Shown here piece after piece: positions 25,028-36,160 of a stretch of 64,000 nt of DNA (position 1 is the first letter of the stretch; every line of letters begins with the position of its first letter). The DNA comes from Ceratopteris richardii. Its lineage: Eukaryota; Streptophyta; Polypodiopsida; Polypodiales; Pteridaceae. A model generated the notes under the pieces. It had not been told where the DNA came from. It ran no database searches and saw only the letters and a list, made by a program, of their open reading frames with translations. The stretch lies in contig CM035444.1 of NCBI GenBank assembly GCA_020310875.1, positions 21,386,272 through 21,450,271 on the forward strand, read 5' to 3'. The position numbers and the translations under genes were made by a program.

Positions 25028-25142
25028 GGAGAAGAAGAAGAAGAAGAAGAAGAAGAAGAAGAAGAAGAAGAAGAAGAAGAAGAAGAAGAAGAAGAAGAAG
25101 AAGAAGAAGAAGAAGAAGAAGAAGAAGAAGAAGAAGAAGAAG
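25028..25142 (+). repeat. (GAA)n microsatellite
   Basis: About 37 uninterrupted GAA units. The poly-Leu frame on the opposite strand is a by-product. Confidence 0.97.
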
Positions 25143-26609
25143 GGGTTGAGTGCTGCTATCTATTGGTCCAACCTTGTCTTGTGCATCTTCCATCATCTTT
25201 CTCCCTACCATAGTTTATCCGTGTGTTCCAAAAGAGTCCCTTTTTTTTGTCATGGGAGTAGCAACAACATGTGTATCTCCCTTCTTCAATGGGATGTGTT
25301 GTCCAACCAAACATCTTACTGATAAAAGTTATGTGGCTATGAAGACCTAAGTACTAGGCAACAATGAAATCTACAACATTGGTCTCAAGAGGTAAGGAGC
25401 TTTGCTCTAACTAATAGAGAGAGGGATGAAGTGTAGACACATTATTTGTTTCCAAGGGGAAAATTGATCCATGAGACAATATCTACTAGAATGAGACACA
25501 GATTAATTGTTTGGCAATGAATGGCAACCTATAGGGCAATATTGAACTAATAGAGAGTGATATATCTTGTTGTAAGGGACAATGATTTTATTTAAGTAAA
25601 TATTATTTTTACTATAAATTTTAGTAGTTTGGTTTCCATTTTTTTTATTGGCTAGCATGATAAAGTGGTGCATAGTGTGCCATGTGGCATCTAAGTTCCA
25701 AGGTTTTTGATTCATACATTAAGGGGGTGCGCTTGAATCATGTTGGAGCTAGGAGGGTGGTGTGTGAAGTAGTGGTTTGAGGGAAGAACAATGTCATATG
25801 TTGCATTCCTTCCATATTGATGGGAATGTGTGTGGGCTATCAAGGTCACAAGGAAGGGTTGCATGAGGCATATACCTAAGAAGATGATTAGAATCAAGGG
25901 AATCAAGAAGACATAATAGTACAAAGTGTATCGAACAAATGCTTGGTGTAAGTAGGGGTAGTATTTGAGTAGTTTGCTTTTCACAAAAAACAACTAAGGA
26001 ACATCAAGCCAATTGTAATCAAGCATTGAGGAGAATTCTTGGATGAAAGACCACATTATACCTACAAGCTCTATTGTTCCCAAATATTGATGAACAACCA
26101 TTATGGAAAAAGAAAATCAAGCTCATGGCCTTCAACCCTGTAAACTCGTTTCTCTATCCATGATGTATGCTCACCTATGTAGTGAACATCCTCTCTTGTA
26201 TAATCACAAGTACATCCATCACTTTGATAAAATCGTTCAACATTTCTACCCTCTTTCTTCGGTAGTTTCAACTGCTCCCCTTAAGCCATACTTCGTATCT
26301 AATAGGTGGTATTAGAGCTTGGGGCCCTTTGTAACTATGTACATGTGGACTTCTCTTGGTTCCCTCTCTAACAAATTTGAGATGAAAACATCATGGCCAA
26401 AATATTTTGCTATATGAGTCTGTGTGTGTGTGTGTGAATGTTTGCATTGTGTATGTGTGCATCTTAGAAAAGGGTTGTGAGGGCCATCGTTGTGTATTTA
26501 TGTTGTGAAAGAGACAAAGAGACTCTTTTTCTAAGATCTATCCTCAGTACAAGTTTTACATATTCGCTTTTTTATGCCTAATTTGCCTTGCTTTTTTTGT
26601 GTGTGATCC
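25143..26609. other. No recognised gene; one primer-site-like motif
   Basis: There is no convincing coding frame. TGGTATTAGAGC at about 26306-26317 resembles a Met-tRNA-type primer-binding site with one change, so the DNA just upstream could be an old LTR end, but its borders are not visible. A short (GT)n lies at 26421-26436. Confidence 0.3.
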
Positions 26610-26614
26610 TTGAC

Positions 26615-26930
26615 CATTGGAAATCACTTGAATGATGTGTGTGTGACTCTCCTCCCATCCATATATACCCTCTTGTACTCTAAAAATAGTAATGATTTGG
26701 AATATTCTAGTGTGAACATGTGGCCATCATGCAACACTTATTCCTATTAGTACCAAAGTACTTCCCATTACTGCCAATGTACCTTAGGGTATCCTCCGAG
26801 CTTGGGACCTTGGCTAGCTAGCCCTTGTCCCTCACACACATGGGCTGATCCTCGTGGATCGAATGGACTAATCCCTGTGGATCAAATGGAATGATCCCTA
26901 TGGATCAATGTCTGACAATCTCTCCCCCTT
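26615..26930 (-). repeat. 3' LTR and polypurine tract of Gypsy element
   Basis: The LTR reads from 26914 (TGTCAGAC on the minus strand) down to about 26615 (CCAATG, expected CCAACA). Just inside it on the minus strand is the polypurine tract AGAAGGGGGAGAGAT. The LTR is homologous to 35398-35717 and more loosely to 51510-51804. It contains repeated GTGGATC words. Confidence 0.85.
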
Positions 26931-28110
26931 CTAAAGATCATTGTCCTCAATGATCGATGAGGGAAAGTACATGCGAATTAGAGCTTCTGATTCCCAAGTA
27001 GAGTTAGTAAATGGTAATCCTATCCAAGCTACTAGATACTCCTGGATGACACGATTCCTCAATCGCTTTTGTCTCTGATCTAGTATCTTATCTAAAGAAT
27101 GATCTGTGCTTTCACTTTCTTGCAAAGAAACAACACCTTCTATTAGATTATCCTCCCTAGAAACATACTTCCAAAGTTTACTAACATGAAACACTGGATG
27201 TACTCTGCAATCTAGAGGAAGCTCTAATCGGTATGCAAGTTCACTTGCTTTTTAACTATCTTCCAAAGTTCACAAAATCTTGGTGATAGCTTACTATTAC
27301 TACACTTCCCTATGGAGAGTGAAGTAGATCTAGCTGGTATGTGAAGAAAGACTATGTCTCCCTCCTCAAAGGATCTAGGAGATCTCTTCCTATCAGCATA
27401 CTCTTTAGCCCTATCAGCCGCTTGTTGCATCTTGGCGTTAGCTATTTCTAAATTTGCTTGGACTTTCGCTAAGAACTCTGAAGCACTAGGACATTTCTTT
27501 GGCATGCCTATGGTATTGGGATATTGGTATTCATGCGATATTTCATCTCAAAAGGAAACATAACTTTCACCTTGTGAGGCCTATTATTATAAGCAAACTC
27601 AACTGGTGGCAAATAGCTATCCCAATCTGTCTATCTCTCAGACACATATGCCCTCGACATGTCCTCTAAAATTTGGTTGACCTTCTCGGTCTGACCATCT
27701 ATCTGAGGATCATCACCATTGCTCATCTTTAACGACACCTTCAATTTTTCAAATACAAACTTCCAGAAGTGCCTTGTGAATCTAACATCCCTATCTGAAA
27801 CTATTGATGAACCATCTTGCTCAATCTATCTACCACAACTAGGATAGTATCCCGCTTCCTTTGGGTCTGCGATAACCCGACTATGAAGTCCATGGATACA
27901 CTATCCTAGTTATGATTTGGAATCTCTAAAGGATGCAAAAGACCTAGTTTCTTTATCCTTTCTGCTTTATTGACTTGACATATAAAGCATTGTTGAACAT
28001 AAGTGTGGACATCTCTGGCTATCCAGGTCACCAAAATGTTCTTCTAACAAGCTATATTGTCTTTTCAATAGCTAGATGTCATGCGCAAGGCACATCATGT
28101 TTATCATGCA
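26931..28110 (-). pseudogene. Gypsy integrase with C-terminal chromodomain
   Basis: Minus-strand frames give, in order: the integrase zinc-finger end and core (YVQQCFICQVNKAERIKKLG, near 27930-28000, then a VDRLSKM region near 27830), the integrase C-terminal segment (27505-27224, MQQAADRAKEYADRKRSPRS, FEEGDIVFLHI), and a chromodomain (27194-26931, KILDQRQKRLRNRVIQEYLV, GLPFTNSTWE). The chromodomain places it in the chromovirus branch of Gypsy; such domains bind chromatin marks during integration. Stops and frameshifts break the core. Confidence 0.8.
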
Positions 28111-28585
28111 TGCCTTTTCTTCTTGAATCTTGGGAGACTAGTATACAAACCTTTCCTTTTTGTCTAACTCTAGGTTCTTCCAAGGAGGTAAACTAGAAGG
28201 TAATTCTTTTAGGAACAACTCTTGAAATTCCGCTCTCACTTTTGTTGAAAGTATTGAAACATTCCAACTAGAGTCTCCATGACTACATGAATCCATCATA
28301 CTACATGAAGAATGCACAAAATACATACAATAAATAAAACTACAATCAATGTTAAGCAACTTGGTAGCATTTACCAATCATGTCTCTTGGAGATTTGGTT
28401 CTCCACGGATCAGTAATCGCCTCCTCTCATGATCAAACTTGATTACTTTACTTGGTTACTATTTATGATGTACTATAAATAGAAACATCAAACTTGCTTC
28501 TCAACTTGTCTTCCATTTGGAATTGACTTTCTTACTTGTAGACCTTGCATTGTTGTCTAATCACTCCCTACTGGAGACAACCTTG

Positions 28586-28830
28586 CCTTGTTTAATAAAT
28601 GCAAACCTTGCATTTCTATATAACCTTGTTCCTCTCCCTACCAGGGACTTAGACTATAGCTTTACCTTGTTTACTCTTTGCAAACCTTGCGTTTCTATAT
28701 ATCTTGGCCACTCTTGAGTATTTGACACACAGACTTGCCTTGTTTGCTTTCTGCAAACCTTGCCTTTTTGTGTATCTTGGCCACTCTAGAGTTCTTGGCC
28801 TACAGACTTGCCTTGCTTACTTAATGAAAA
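28586..28830 (+). repeat. Degenerate ~75-bp tandem repeat
   Basis: Four units begin at 28586, 28665, 28738 and 28811 (CCTTGTTTACT-like, GCAAACCTTGC, TTTCTATATATCTTGGCCACTC). It lies in the internal region of the Gypsy element just before the Copia insertion point. Confidence 0.75.
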
Positions 28831-28884
28831 TGAGTCCACCTAGGATCTCTACTCTTCATTCTTAGGTAGATAGGTAGAGAAAAC

Positions 28885-29184
28885 TGAAGTATTTCGATGA
28901 CGATGCACCACAATGCACTCTCCATGATGATATGCTCGGAGTAGGAATCCGAGCTCCTAAGGCCACACACAGTACTTCGCACAGATGCTGCAGAATACAC
29001 AAAAAACGAAGTACACAAGGAGCACGAAGACAGACTTCTTAGGTCTTACAAATGCGGTCGAACTTACAGTCTGTGACTGACCAGACCATTATATGGTTTA
29101 TTAAAGAACATATACAAAGAAGTGTCCAGTGGCCATTTGGCCTTTCACATGGGCACTAACGGTAACAATCTCCCACTAAAGGCC
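28885..29184 (-). repeat. 3' LTR and polypurine tract of Copia family 2
   Basis: On the minus strand the LTR begins TGTTACCGTTAG at 29167 and ends ATACTTCA at 28885. The tract CCTTTAGTGGGAGAT lies immediately 5' of it (antisense 29168-29183). AATAAA-like and TATATA words occur near 29090-29120. Confidence 0.9.
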
Positions 29185-29314
29185 AATATGGCCAAAGTAA
29201 CTATGGGAGAAAAATAAAGAATGATAAAGAATACCTGAGTGTAAGTATACAAACTATACCTCCCACCTAATGAGCATGTTACATAGGATACAAGTGACTG
29301 TGTAAGATCAGGAA

Positions 29315-32300
29315 TCAAGTAACCCCCATCAATTGACAACAGTGTTGAAAGCTATCATGTGGTAGAGCTTTAGTCAAAGCATCTGCAACATTATCTCGAG
29401 TGTGAACCTTCTCAAGAATAATGCGCTTAGTGGCTAAGCAATCTCGAATGAAGTGATACCTCACCTCAATGTGCATAGTCTTTGCATGATAGACCGGATT
29501 CTTAGCCAAAGCAATGGCACTCTGACTATCACTGAGCAAACAAGGTACATGCTAGGGTAAACCCATATCACAAGCAAGATGAGAAAGCCACAACGCTTCC
29601 ATACATGCCTCACTAGTTGCAACATACTCTGCTTTTGTGGTGGAAACAGCTGTACATTCTTGAAGACGAGATCTCCAAGAGATAGCACCTCCAGCAAAAT
29701 GAAAAATGTACCCTGATGTAGACTTACCATTGTCTACACAACCAGCATAGTCAGAATTTGTGTAACCAATAATGGATGCTTTCCCTATACCTAAGCATAG
29801 ACACTTGTCCTTAGTGCCACTCAGATATCTTAAAATCATCTTGACCATCTTCCCAATGTTTCTTGCTAGGATTAGACATATATCTGCTCACAACTCCCAC
29901 TGCAAATGCAATGTCTGGTCTCGTAACTACCATATCATACATGAGACTACCAATAGCAGACTGATAGGGAATTTTGGTCATGAATTCTTTTTCCTCATCT
30001 GATTTGGGGCGATCATCCTTGCTCAATTTCACATATGTGGGTAAAGGTGTACTCAATGCCTTTCCACCTTGCATATTGAACTTGTGAAGTAATTTGGATA
30101 TGTACTCACTTTGAGACAAGTATATGCATCTTTTACTCCTATCACGAGTAATGTGCATGTCAAGAATATGTTTGACATCCCCCAAATCCTTCATATCAAA
30201 TGTCTGACTGGACTTCTTTTTTAGAATTGACAAATCATAAGAGGACTTCCCAGCAATCAACATATCATCGACATAAAGTATCAAGCATATCAAGCTGCCA
30301 TCTGAGCATCTCTTTGTGTAGAGACAATGATCCCCATTACTTTGAGAATAGCCTTGAGACTTCATAAAAGCATGAAACTTTTGGTACCATTGTCTAGGGG
30401 ACTGTTTAAGTCCATAAAAGCTCTTCTTAAGCTTACAAACTAGACTTTTCTTGCCAGGAACTACATAACCCTATGATTGTTCCATATAGATCTCATTTGT
30501 AAGATCTCCATGCAAGAAAGCAGCTTTCACATCCATTTGGACTAGCTCTAAGTCCTCCATTGCAACGAATCCAAGCAACATGCATTGGGTAGTCATCTTG
30601 ACCACTGGAGAGAAGATTTCCTTGAAATCAACACCATGTTGTTGCTTAAAACCCTTTGCAACAAGTAGTGCTTTATACTTTGGAGAAGCACTCTCTGATG
30701 TGAGTTTCAGCTTATATACCCATTTACATGGTAAAGCTTTCCTACTCTTTGGCAAAGGTACTAAAGCCCAAGTACCATTCTTGTGAATAGACCAACTCAC
30801 TTTTCATGGCACGCTCCCACTTGACATGATCCTCTGTCTGCATAGCCTCTTTGTAGCAAGAAGGCTCACAACCATCTGTTAGCATAACAAAATCTAAACC
30901 TGGTACATATCTATCAAGTGGATGTGAGACACGTGCAAAATGTCTCAATGGTTGCTAAACAAGAACATGTGCAGACTGATCTGAATGGACATTCTCTTGA
31001 ACATCCCTATGTGCAGCATTTTTATGCATGCTAACTGGAGGACTAGTATCCTCAAACACCACTCTTCTCACTTCAACCTCCTTAATGGGTTGTTTATTCA
31101 TCTTAGACTCATTGAAAATGACATCACTACTTCTGATCACTGATCGTGTTTCAGGATCCCATAAGCGATATCCAAATTGTCCTTCTCGACCATATCCAAG
31201 AAAAATGCATTTCTTTGACTTATGGTCCAACTTTTGTCTAAGATTCTTGGGTATATGAACATATGCTTCACACCCAAAAACTCAAAGATGATCATAATAT
31301 GGTGGCTTCCCAATCCATAACTCTTGTGCCACTTTCAGACCTTTGGTAGTACTAGGTGAAAAGTTAATCACATGAACTGCAATCAATACTGCTTCTGCCC
31401 AAAAGCCTTGTGAGAGGTTTGCATGATGCAACATAGAGACTACTCAATCTTGAATAATTCTATTCATTCTCTCAGGTACACCATTCTAGACTGGGGTATA
31501 AGGAGCTGTAAACTCTCTACGAATTCCACTAGACTGATAGAAAAGGCTGAATTCATGTGAGGTATACTCATCCCCGTTATCTGAACATAAAGCCTTAAGC
31601 TTAGTTCCTTTTTCAATCTCAATTGAAGCAAGCCATTTTCTAAAGTAGGGAATACCTCATCCTTTGATTTGATAGGATATACCCAAACTTTTCTAGTAGC
31701 ATCATCTATGAATGTGACAAAGTAGAGAGAACCACCTAAGGACCTAGTGGGCATGGGACCACACACATCTATATGAACGAGATCTAAAGGCTGAATTGAA
31801 GAGTCAATGTGCATTCTATGCGCATTTCTGGTTTGACAATGCTCACAAAATGAAAAATCGAAGAAAGATAACATAGGTAAGTAGCCAGAAAGAGAAAGAT
31901 TTTCCATTCCGCTATGAGATATATGGCCCAAACGACCATGGCAAATACAAGCCATAGGTTGTTCAGTAACAACTAACAAGTGTTCTTTCTGTGATACAAA
32001 TAAAGGATAAAGTGAGCCAACTTTGCGTCCTTTTGCAATAACCATATTGCCCTTTGATATGCCAAAAGACTAAGCATAGAAGACCACCTTGTAACCAAGG
32101 TCATCAAGTTGACCAACTGACATCAAGCTGCGTGATAACTGAGGTACATGGCGTACATTATGCATAGTAAATTTTGAACTATCAATGGACTGCACAACCA
32201 CATCTCCAATCCCCACAACATCACACTAGTAAGAGTCACCAAGTCTCATGGTACCAAGAGACTTTGCTGCATAATTAGAGAACCATTCTCTATGTGGTGT

Positions 32301-32330
32301 CACACGGAAAAAAGCACCAGAATCTAGCAG
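29315..32330 (-). pseudogene. Copia family-2 pol (PR-IN-RT-RNase H)
   Basis: Minus-strand order: protease DSGA (about 32310-32325, LLDSGAFFRV); integrase HHCC finger in 31464-32045 (CHGRLGHISHSGM ... FCEHCQTRN) with core IDVCGPMPTRSLGGSLYFV and FIDDATRKVWVYP; integrase end 30955-31230 (KKCIFLGYGREGQFGYRLWD); RT 30471-30800 (CKWVYKLK, VQMDVKAAFLHGDL) and 29811-30365 with catalytic YVDD (LILYVDDMLIAGK); RNase H 29315-29848 (KASIIGYTNSDYAG, LSDSQSAIALAKNP). Several stops, for example near 32228 and 30470, and frameshifts interrupt it. The motifs themselves are well kept. Confidence 0.88.
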
Positions 32331-33292
32331 CATGTGTGGGAAAGAGAATCAGCCATAAGCGCCTCACATGGCACAGTACTATCAAGTGTCAACACATCAG
32401 CATCATAAAAAATAGCATTAATTTCTTCAATCTTCACAGTCGAAGTAGATGGTGTAGGTAACTGTTTAACATGCCCATCAACATTCTTTCCTTTACCTTT
32501 AGCATTCTTTAATGCATAACAATCTTTCTTCATATGTCCTTTCTTATGACAATAATGGCATTCGATATCCCTCTTCCTTGATTTACTTCTACTCTTATTT
32601 TGTTGACCATTCTTTTCCTTGTTCGTGCTCCTGCCACGTTGCTGATTCTTTCCTTGGTAAGAATCACGAACATTATATGCATCTCCACTCTGAGTGCCAA
32701 CCATAGATTTTCTACGAATCTCCTCACTCAAGAGTGCTCCACATATGTCATCATAGAAAAGTTTACCACCAGGTGCACTATTGCTAATAGTTGTGCAAAA
32801 TGTATCCCATGATGATGGCAGGGTGCATAACAACAATACTGCTTTCATTTCGTTATCCATATCCATTTTCTGATCCTGTAACTGGGAGAACATAGCATCA
32901 AACTCATTTACATGAGCAACAACACTATCTGTGTCCTTCATACGAAGGTCATATAATTTTCTCATCAGATACACTTTATTTGATGTTGTCTCTTTTTCAT
33001 ATGTATTGCATAACTTCTTCCAAAGCTCCTTTGCACTTTCACAGTCTAATACTGTAAAGTAAACATTATCTGCCAAGTGGCAAATGGTAGACTTGGCCAT
33101 TTCATTTAACTCATCCCAGTCATCTTCATCCATGTCAACAAGCTTCTTTGAAATCCCATTTACTGGCTTCCATTGCCTCCTTTGAATCAACACATCTTTA
33201 ATCTGATTCTTCCAAGTTTGTGCCATCAAATTTTTGGATCTCAAAATGGTCTTTGCCCTGCAAGTTATAGCTCCTCCTCGGAACACTAGCAC
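32324..33292 (-). CDS. Copia family-2 Gag
   Basis: A 322-codon open frame on the minus strand. The N-terminal two thirds is a retrotransposon gag (UBN2-type) capsid region: TICHLADNVYFTVLDCESAK, ELWKKLCNTYEKETTSNKVY, LMRKLYDLRM, and LLCTLPSSWDTFCTTISNSA. A basic stretch follows, then a CCHC zinc knuckle CHYCHKKGHMKKDC at residues ~243-256. The protein would form the capsid and bind element RNA. It stops just as the protease region begins, which is in another frame (a -1/+1 shift or a mutation). The start codon is the first ATG of the frame; translation might begin upstream, because intact relatives often start at an ATG nearer the leader. Confidence 0.85.
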   Translation of the reverse strand: MLVFRGGAITCRAKTILRSKNLMAQTWKNQIKDVLIQRRQWKPVNGISKKLVDMDEDDWDELNEMAKSTICHLADNVYFTVLDCESAKELWKKLCNTYEKETTSNKVYLMRKLYDLRMKDTDSVVAHVNEFDAMFSQLQDQKMDMDNEMKAVLLLCTLPSSWDTFCTTISNSAPGGKLFYDDICGALLSEEIRRKSMVGTQSGDAYNVRDSYQGKNQQRGRSTNKEKNGQQNKSRSKSRKRDIECHYCHKKGHMKKDCYALKNAKGKGKNVDGHVKQLPTPSTSTVKIEEINAIFYDADVLTLDSTVPCEALMADSLSHTCC

Positions 33293-33339
33293 TAGTCCCT
33301 AATCCACCGGATGTGCCTAAGACCTCTGATGCCATGATG

Positions 33340-34541
33340 GTAGAGAACTGAATGGAATGATAATGGAGCTAGAAGAGTCTAAACACCAACGAATAAGTGT
33401 ATCAAGGAGTAAATCGATCACTGTATAGTTGACAAAACCAAAAATCTAGAAAAATTTTTGCCAGAGTATCCTATGCAAAATGAGCGTATGAGCAGTGTCA
33501 AAATATCATAAAACTACAAGTACTAACATGTTTGCCTGCATAGTGAATCACTCACTCCACTGCGTATAATTAGTTACCCAATAGAAGCTTACTAGGCTTA
33601 TCGAGCACCTATGAACAACTATCATACATCTCCTATAGCGAGGCTGTGTAAGTCTTCCACCTGCATCACCGAAGAGACCCTGACATCTGGGTGTCTCCCA
33701 ATTAAGAAAACCTCACCACGACCCTCTTTATCAAACGTAAAAGGCTTTATGCAAAGAACATAACCGCTATATCAATGAACACATGGACATACAGAAGCGG
33801 TATCCACAGAAGCGTACATGATGTGTATGTGCTCAAAATATGTAGTAAAATGACACTAAAAAGGCTGAATGCACAAGCCAAGAACTAGCCAATAACTCGG
33901 GCAAGTGTCTGTCAACTCTTATGTTTTTGGCTCAAAAACCTGCATAAATTTGAAGCAGATGCTCCCACCAAAATTGAAAACCTTTCCAGAAACCTATAGT
34001 TTTGCGAGTGTGGCTGAAAAACACAGCCCCAAAGGTTGATATTTATTATCGAAAAAGTACAAAGAACACTCTTCTTGATGTTTGTGGACCTGTGTGAAGA
34101 GAACTATGTGCAAAAGTACTCCAAAATGGCTCTAAAAGACACCCAAAAATGCTTCAAAAATAGGTTTTGAAAGCAAAGAATGAAGCTTTGAGGGACCAAA
34201 ACATGTTCAAGGTAATGTCAACCTTAGTCTTTCCCCTTCTTCAGACACCACAAGAGTGTAGCTTAATGGCAAGAGATTGCCATGGTTAAGCGAGCTCTGG
34301 GGGGAACAGTACTGGGATGGGTGACCTCCCGGGAAGTATCGGGAACATCTGTCTTCCTTGATCATTGAGGTCCTCCCTTGCACGTAGCCAATGGTGCCAA
34401 TGGTGACTTCGATGACTCGGATGAAAAGGTATGCCAAGGTCTATGCCTTGGTCGCTGCCTTAGTCGTAAGCCTTAGGGGGGGGCTCTCTTCGCTCGCACA
34501 AAAGGAACAATGCATTTTGCGTCGAACTATTTTGATACAAG
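33340..34541 (-). other. Copia family-2 untranslated leader and PBS
   Basis: This ~1.2-kb segment lies between the 5' LTR and gag and is shared with 13600-14967. It has no open frame. The primer site is degraded here (CTTGTATCAAAATAG just inside the LTR, antisense 34527-34541), but the sister copy at 14954-14966 keeps CTAGTATCAGAGC. The leader includes the 5S-like segment at 34257-34346. Confidence 0.75.
34257..34346 (+). other. 5S rRNA-like segment with tRNA-like A box (copy 1)
   Basis: GGTTAAGCGAGCTC, then ACAGTACTGGGATGGG and TGACCTCCCGGGAAG, reproduce the box A, intermediate element and box C of plant 5S rRNA (reference pattern TTAAGCGTGCT ... AGTACTAGGATGGGTGACC). Upstream is GTGTAGCTTAATGGCAAGAG, a tRNA-like A box, in place of the 5' half of 5S. 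It is on the strand opposite to Copia transcription. A full 5S gene is not present. Confidence 0.72.
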
Positions 34542-34838
34542 TGAAGTATTTCGATGCCGATGCACCATAGTGCGCTCTCCTTCTCGAGAGCTCCACGACA
34601 ATACGCTCGGAGTAGAAAACCGAGCTCCCGAGGCCGCACACAGTACTTCGCACAGATGTTGTAGAAAACACAAAAAACACAGTACACAAGGAGCACAAAG
34701 ACAGACTTCTTAGGTCTTACAAATGCGATCGAACTTATTGTCTGTGACTGACCAGGCCACTATATGTTTTATTAAAGAATATATACAAAGAAGTGTCTAG
34801 TGGCCATTTGGCCTTTCACATGGACACTAACAGTAACA
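34542..34838 (-). repeat. 5' LTR of Copia family 2
   Basis: On the minus strand it begins TGTTACTGTTAG at 34838 and ends GAAATACTTCA at 34542. It contains the palindromic CTCTCGAGAAGGAGAGCGCA block and a TATATA word near 34780-34790 (antisense). Confidence 0.92.
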
Positions 34839-34843
34839 AAAAC

Positions 34844-35397
34844 TACCTTGTCTGCCCGTATTAAACTGATATGGAATCAAGATATGATTAAAACTAGTAA
34901 CTCTAAAGTCTATGTCTCAACCTCCAGATCTAGGAAGTTCTTACATGACTTTTCTTTTATTATTTCTAACCATGGCATTCTAATCAAACTTGATTTGCCC
35001 TTTTTATTCCACAAATATGAAGGTTATACTTCTTGTGAAATAAACTCCTTTGTTCTATACACATATAATTGTGCACTAGAGCTCATAACTATGTAATTAT
35101 AGGAACTACTAATGAACTAGACACTTAATTTATAAGCATTCTAAAATTGTACCGGTTCCTAGAGTTCTCTTCTGAGGTTTCAAATTACCTTGAGACCTCT
35201 TACCTCTAAGTTTCTAACTCATGAGACCTTGGTAAACCTAGCCCTTGTCTCAATTTGTCCGTTCTATAAAAGGGCAATTCTTTTTACTTGAAAATTCTCA
35301 TCTCTTTCTAGATGTATTACTTTACATATTTCAAATCTTAACTTTATTCCTTTTGATCAAAATGCCACTTGCATTCTTCTAGATCATGGTCCTTAAG
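34844..35397. other. Gypsy interior between nested Copia and 5' LTR
   Basis: There is no convincing open frame or gag motif. The expected primer-binding site next to the Gypsy 5' LTR is not recognisable (CTTAAGGACC on the minus strand). Confidence 0.4.
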
Positions 35398-35717
35398 TGT
35401 TGGAAATCACTTGAATGATGTGTGTGTGACTCTCCTCCCATCCATATATACCCTCTTGTACTCTAAAAATAACAATGGTGTACTCTAAAAATAGCAATGA
35501 TACAGAATAGTCTAGTGTGAACATGTGGCCATCATGCAACACTTATTCCCATTACTACCAAAGTACTTCCCATTACTACCAACCTACCTTAGGGTATCCC
35601 ACGAGCTTGGGACCTTGGCTAGCAGGTCCTTGTCCCTCACACACATGGACTGATCCTTGTGGATCGAATGGACCCTGTGGATCAAATGGAATGATTCCTG
35701 TGGATCAACGTCTGACA
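35398..35717 (-). repeat. 5' LTR of Gypsy element
   Basis: On the plus strand it runs TGTTGGAAATC to GTCTGACA. Relative to the 3' LTR it carries an 18-nt duplication of the ACTCTAAAAATA region near 35458-35490. Confidence 0.87.
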
Positions 35718-35805
35718 TTGACACCTATGGAAACTTCCAAAGATAGTTTTCTTACATCATTAGAGTTATTTGTTCCACATTTCTTAGTTGCATTATGAAC
35801 TTCCT

Positions 35806-35844
35806 CCCCCCCCCCCCCCCCCCCCCTTTTTTTTTTTTTTTTTA
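35806..35844 (+). repeat. C(21)T(18) homopolymer tract
   Basis: A run of 21 C followed directly by 18 T. Exact lengths may be affected by sequencing error. Confidence 0.9.
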
Positions 35845-35939
35845 GGTTTTTCCTTGAGTTCTTTTCCTATTATTCCGATTTCGTATGTTAGTGAACAAAT
35901 AATCCTAAAGAACTGTTACTCACTGTTACTCCAGTGTTG

Positions 35940-36160
35940 ATACGTGATGAGCTGCACGTGTAGGCATAATGAGAATGTTCAGGTAAGGATGGATTGGGCC
36001 AAGTTCATACGTTGCAGGGTGACATCTATTTAATTTGGTTTGCATGTGTGTTGAGGATTGGATTGGGTCGTCAAATATTTACCAAGAAGCTATAGGTAGC
36101 TTCAACGGTTTCGATCTCCTTCGTTATATAGTTTGTGTGTTGTTCAAGGATATCAAGCGA
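35940..36160 (+). promoter_or_regulatory. Putative IPK1 promoter
   Basis: A G-box CACGTG at 35955-35960 lies ~165 bp upstream of a TATA-like TTATATA (36124-36130). A second CACGTG is at 36220-36225, inside the presumed 5' UTR. G-boxes bind bZIP/bHLH factors and, with flanking bases, can act as ABA-response elements. The position relative to the downstream splice donor and the IPK1 start fits a core promoter, but no transcription start is known. Confidence 0.4.

Larger units (their letters stand above)
28885..34838 (-). mobile_element. Copia family 2, near full-length
   Basis: This is a 5.95-kb element with 5' LTR 34542-34838, leader 33340-34541, gag 32324-33292, decayed pol down to 29315 and 3' LTR 28885-29167. 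A perfect TSD AAAAC (28880-28884 and 34839-34843) shows insertion into the Gypsy element. The LTRs (297 and 283 bp) carry scattered differences. Pol has several frame breaks, so this copy is probably dead although gag is open. Confidence 0.92.
26615..35717 (-). mobile_element. Deleted chromodomain Gypsy with nested Copia
   Basis: Homologous LTRs at 26615-26914 and 35398-35717 are flanked by a perfect target duplication TTGAC (26610-26614 and 35718-35722). On the minus strand the interior keeps only integrase with its chromodomain and a scrap of the protease-RT linker; RT and RNase H are deleted near 28140 and gag is not recognisable. The Copia family-2 element at 28885-34838 is inserted in it. 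Without the Copia the element is about 3.1 kb, so it depended on helpers or decayed after insertion. Confidence 0.85.

Noticed and set aside
25011..25211. Poly-leucine open frame
   Set aside because: By-product of (GAA)n.
34284..34346. Genuine 5S rRNA gene
   Set aside because: Only the 3' half is recognisable, the 5' half is replaced by other sequence, and it lies in a repeated retrotransposon leader.
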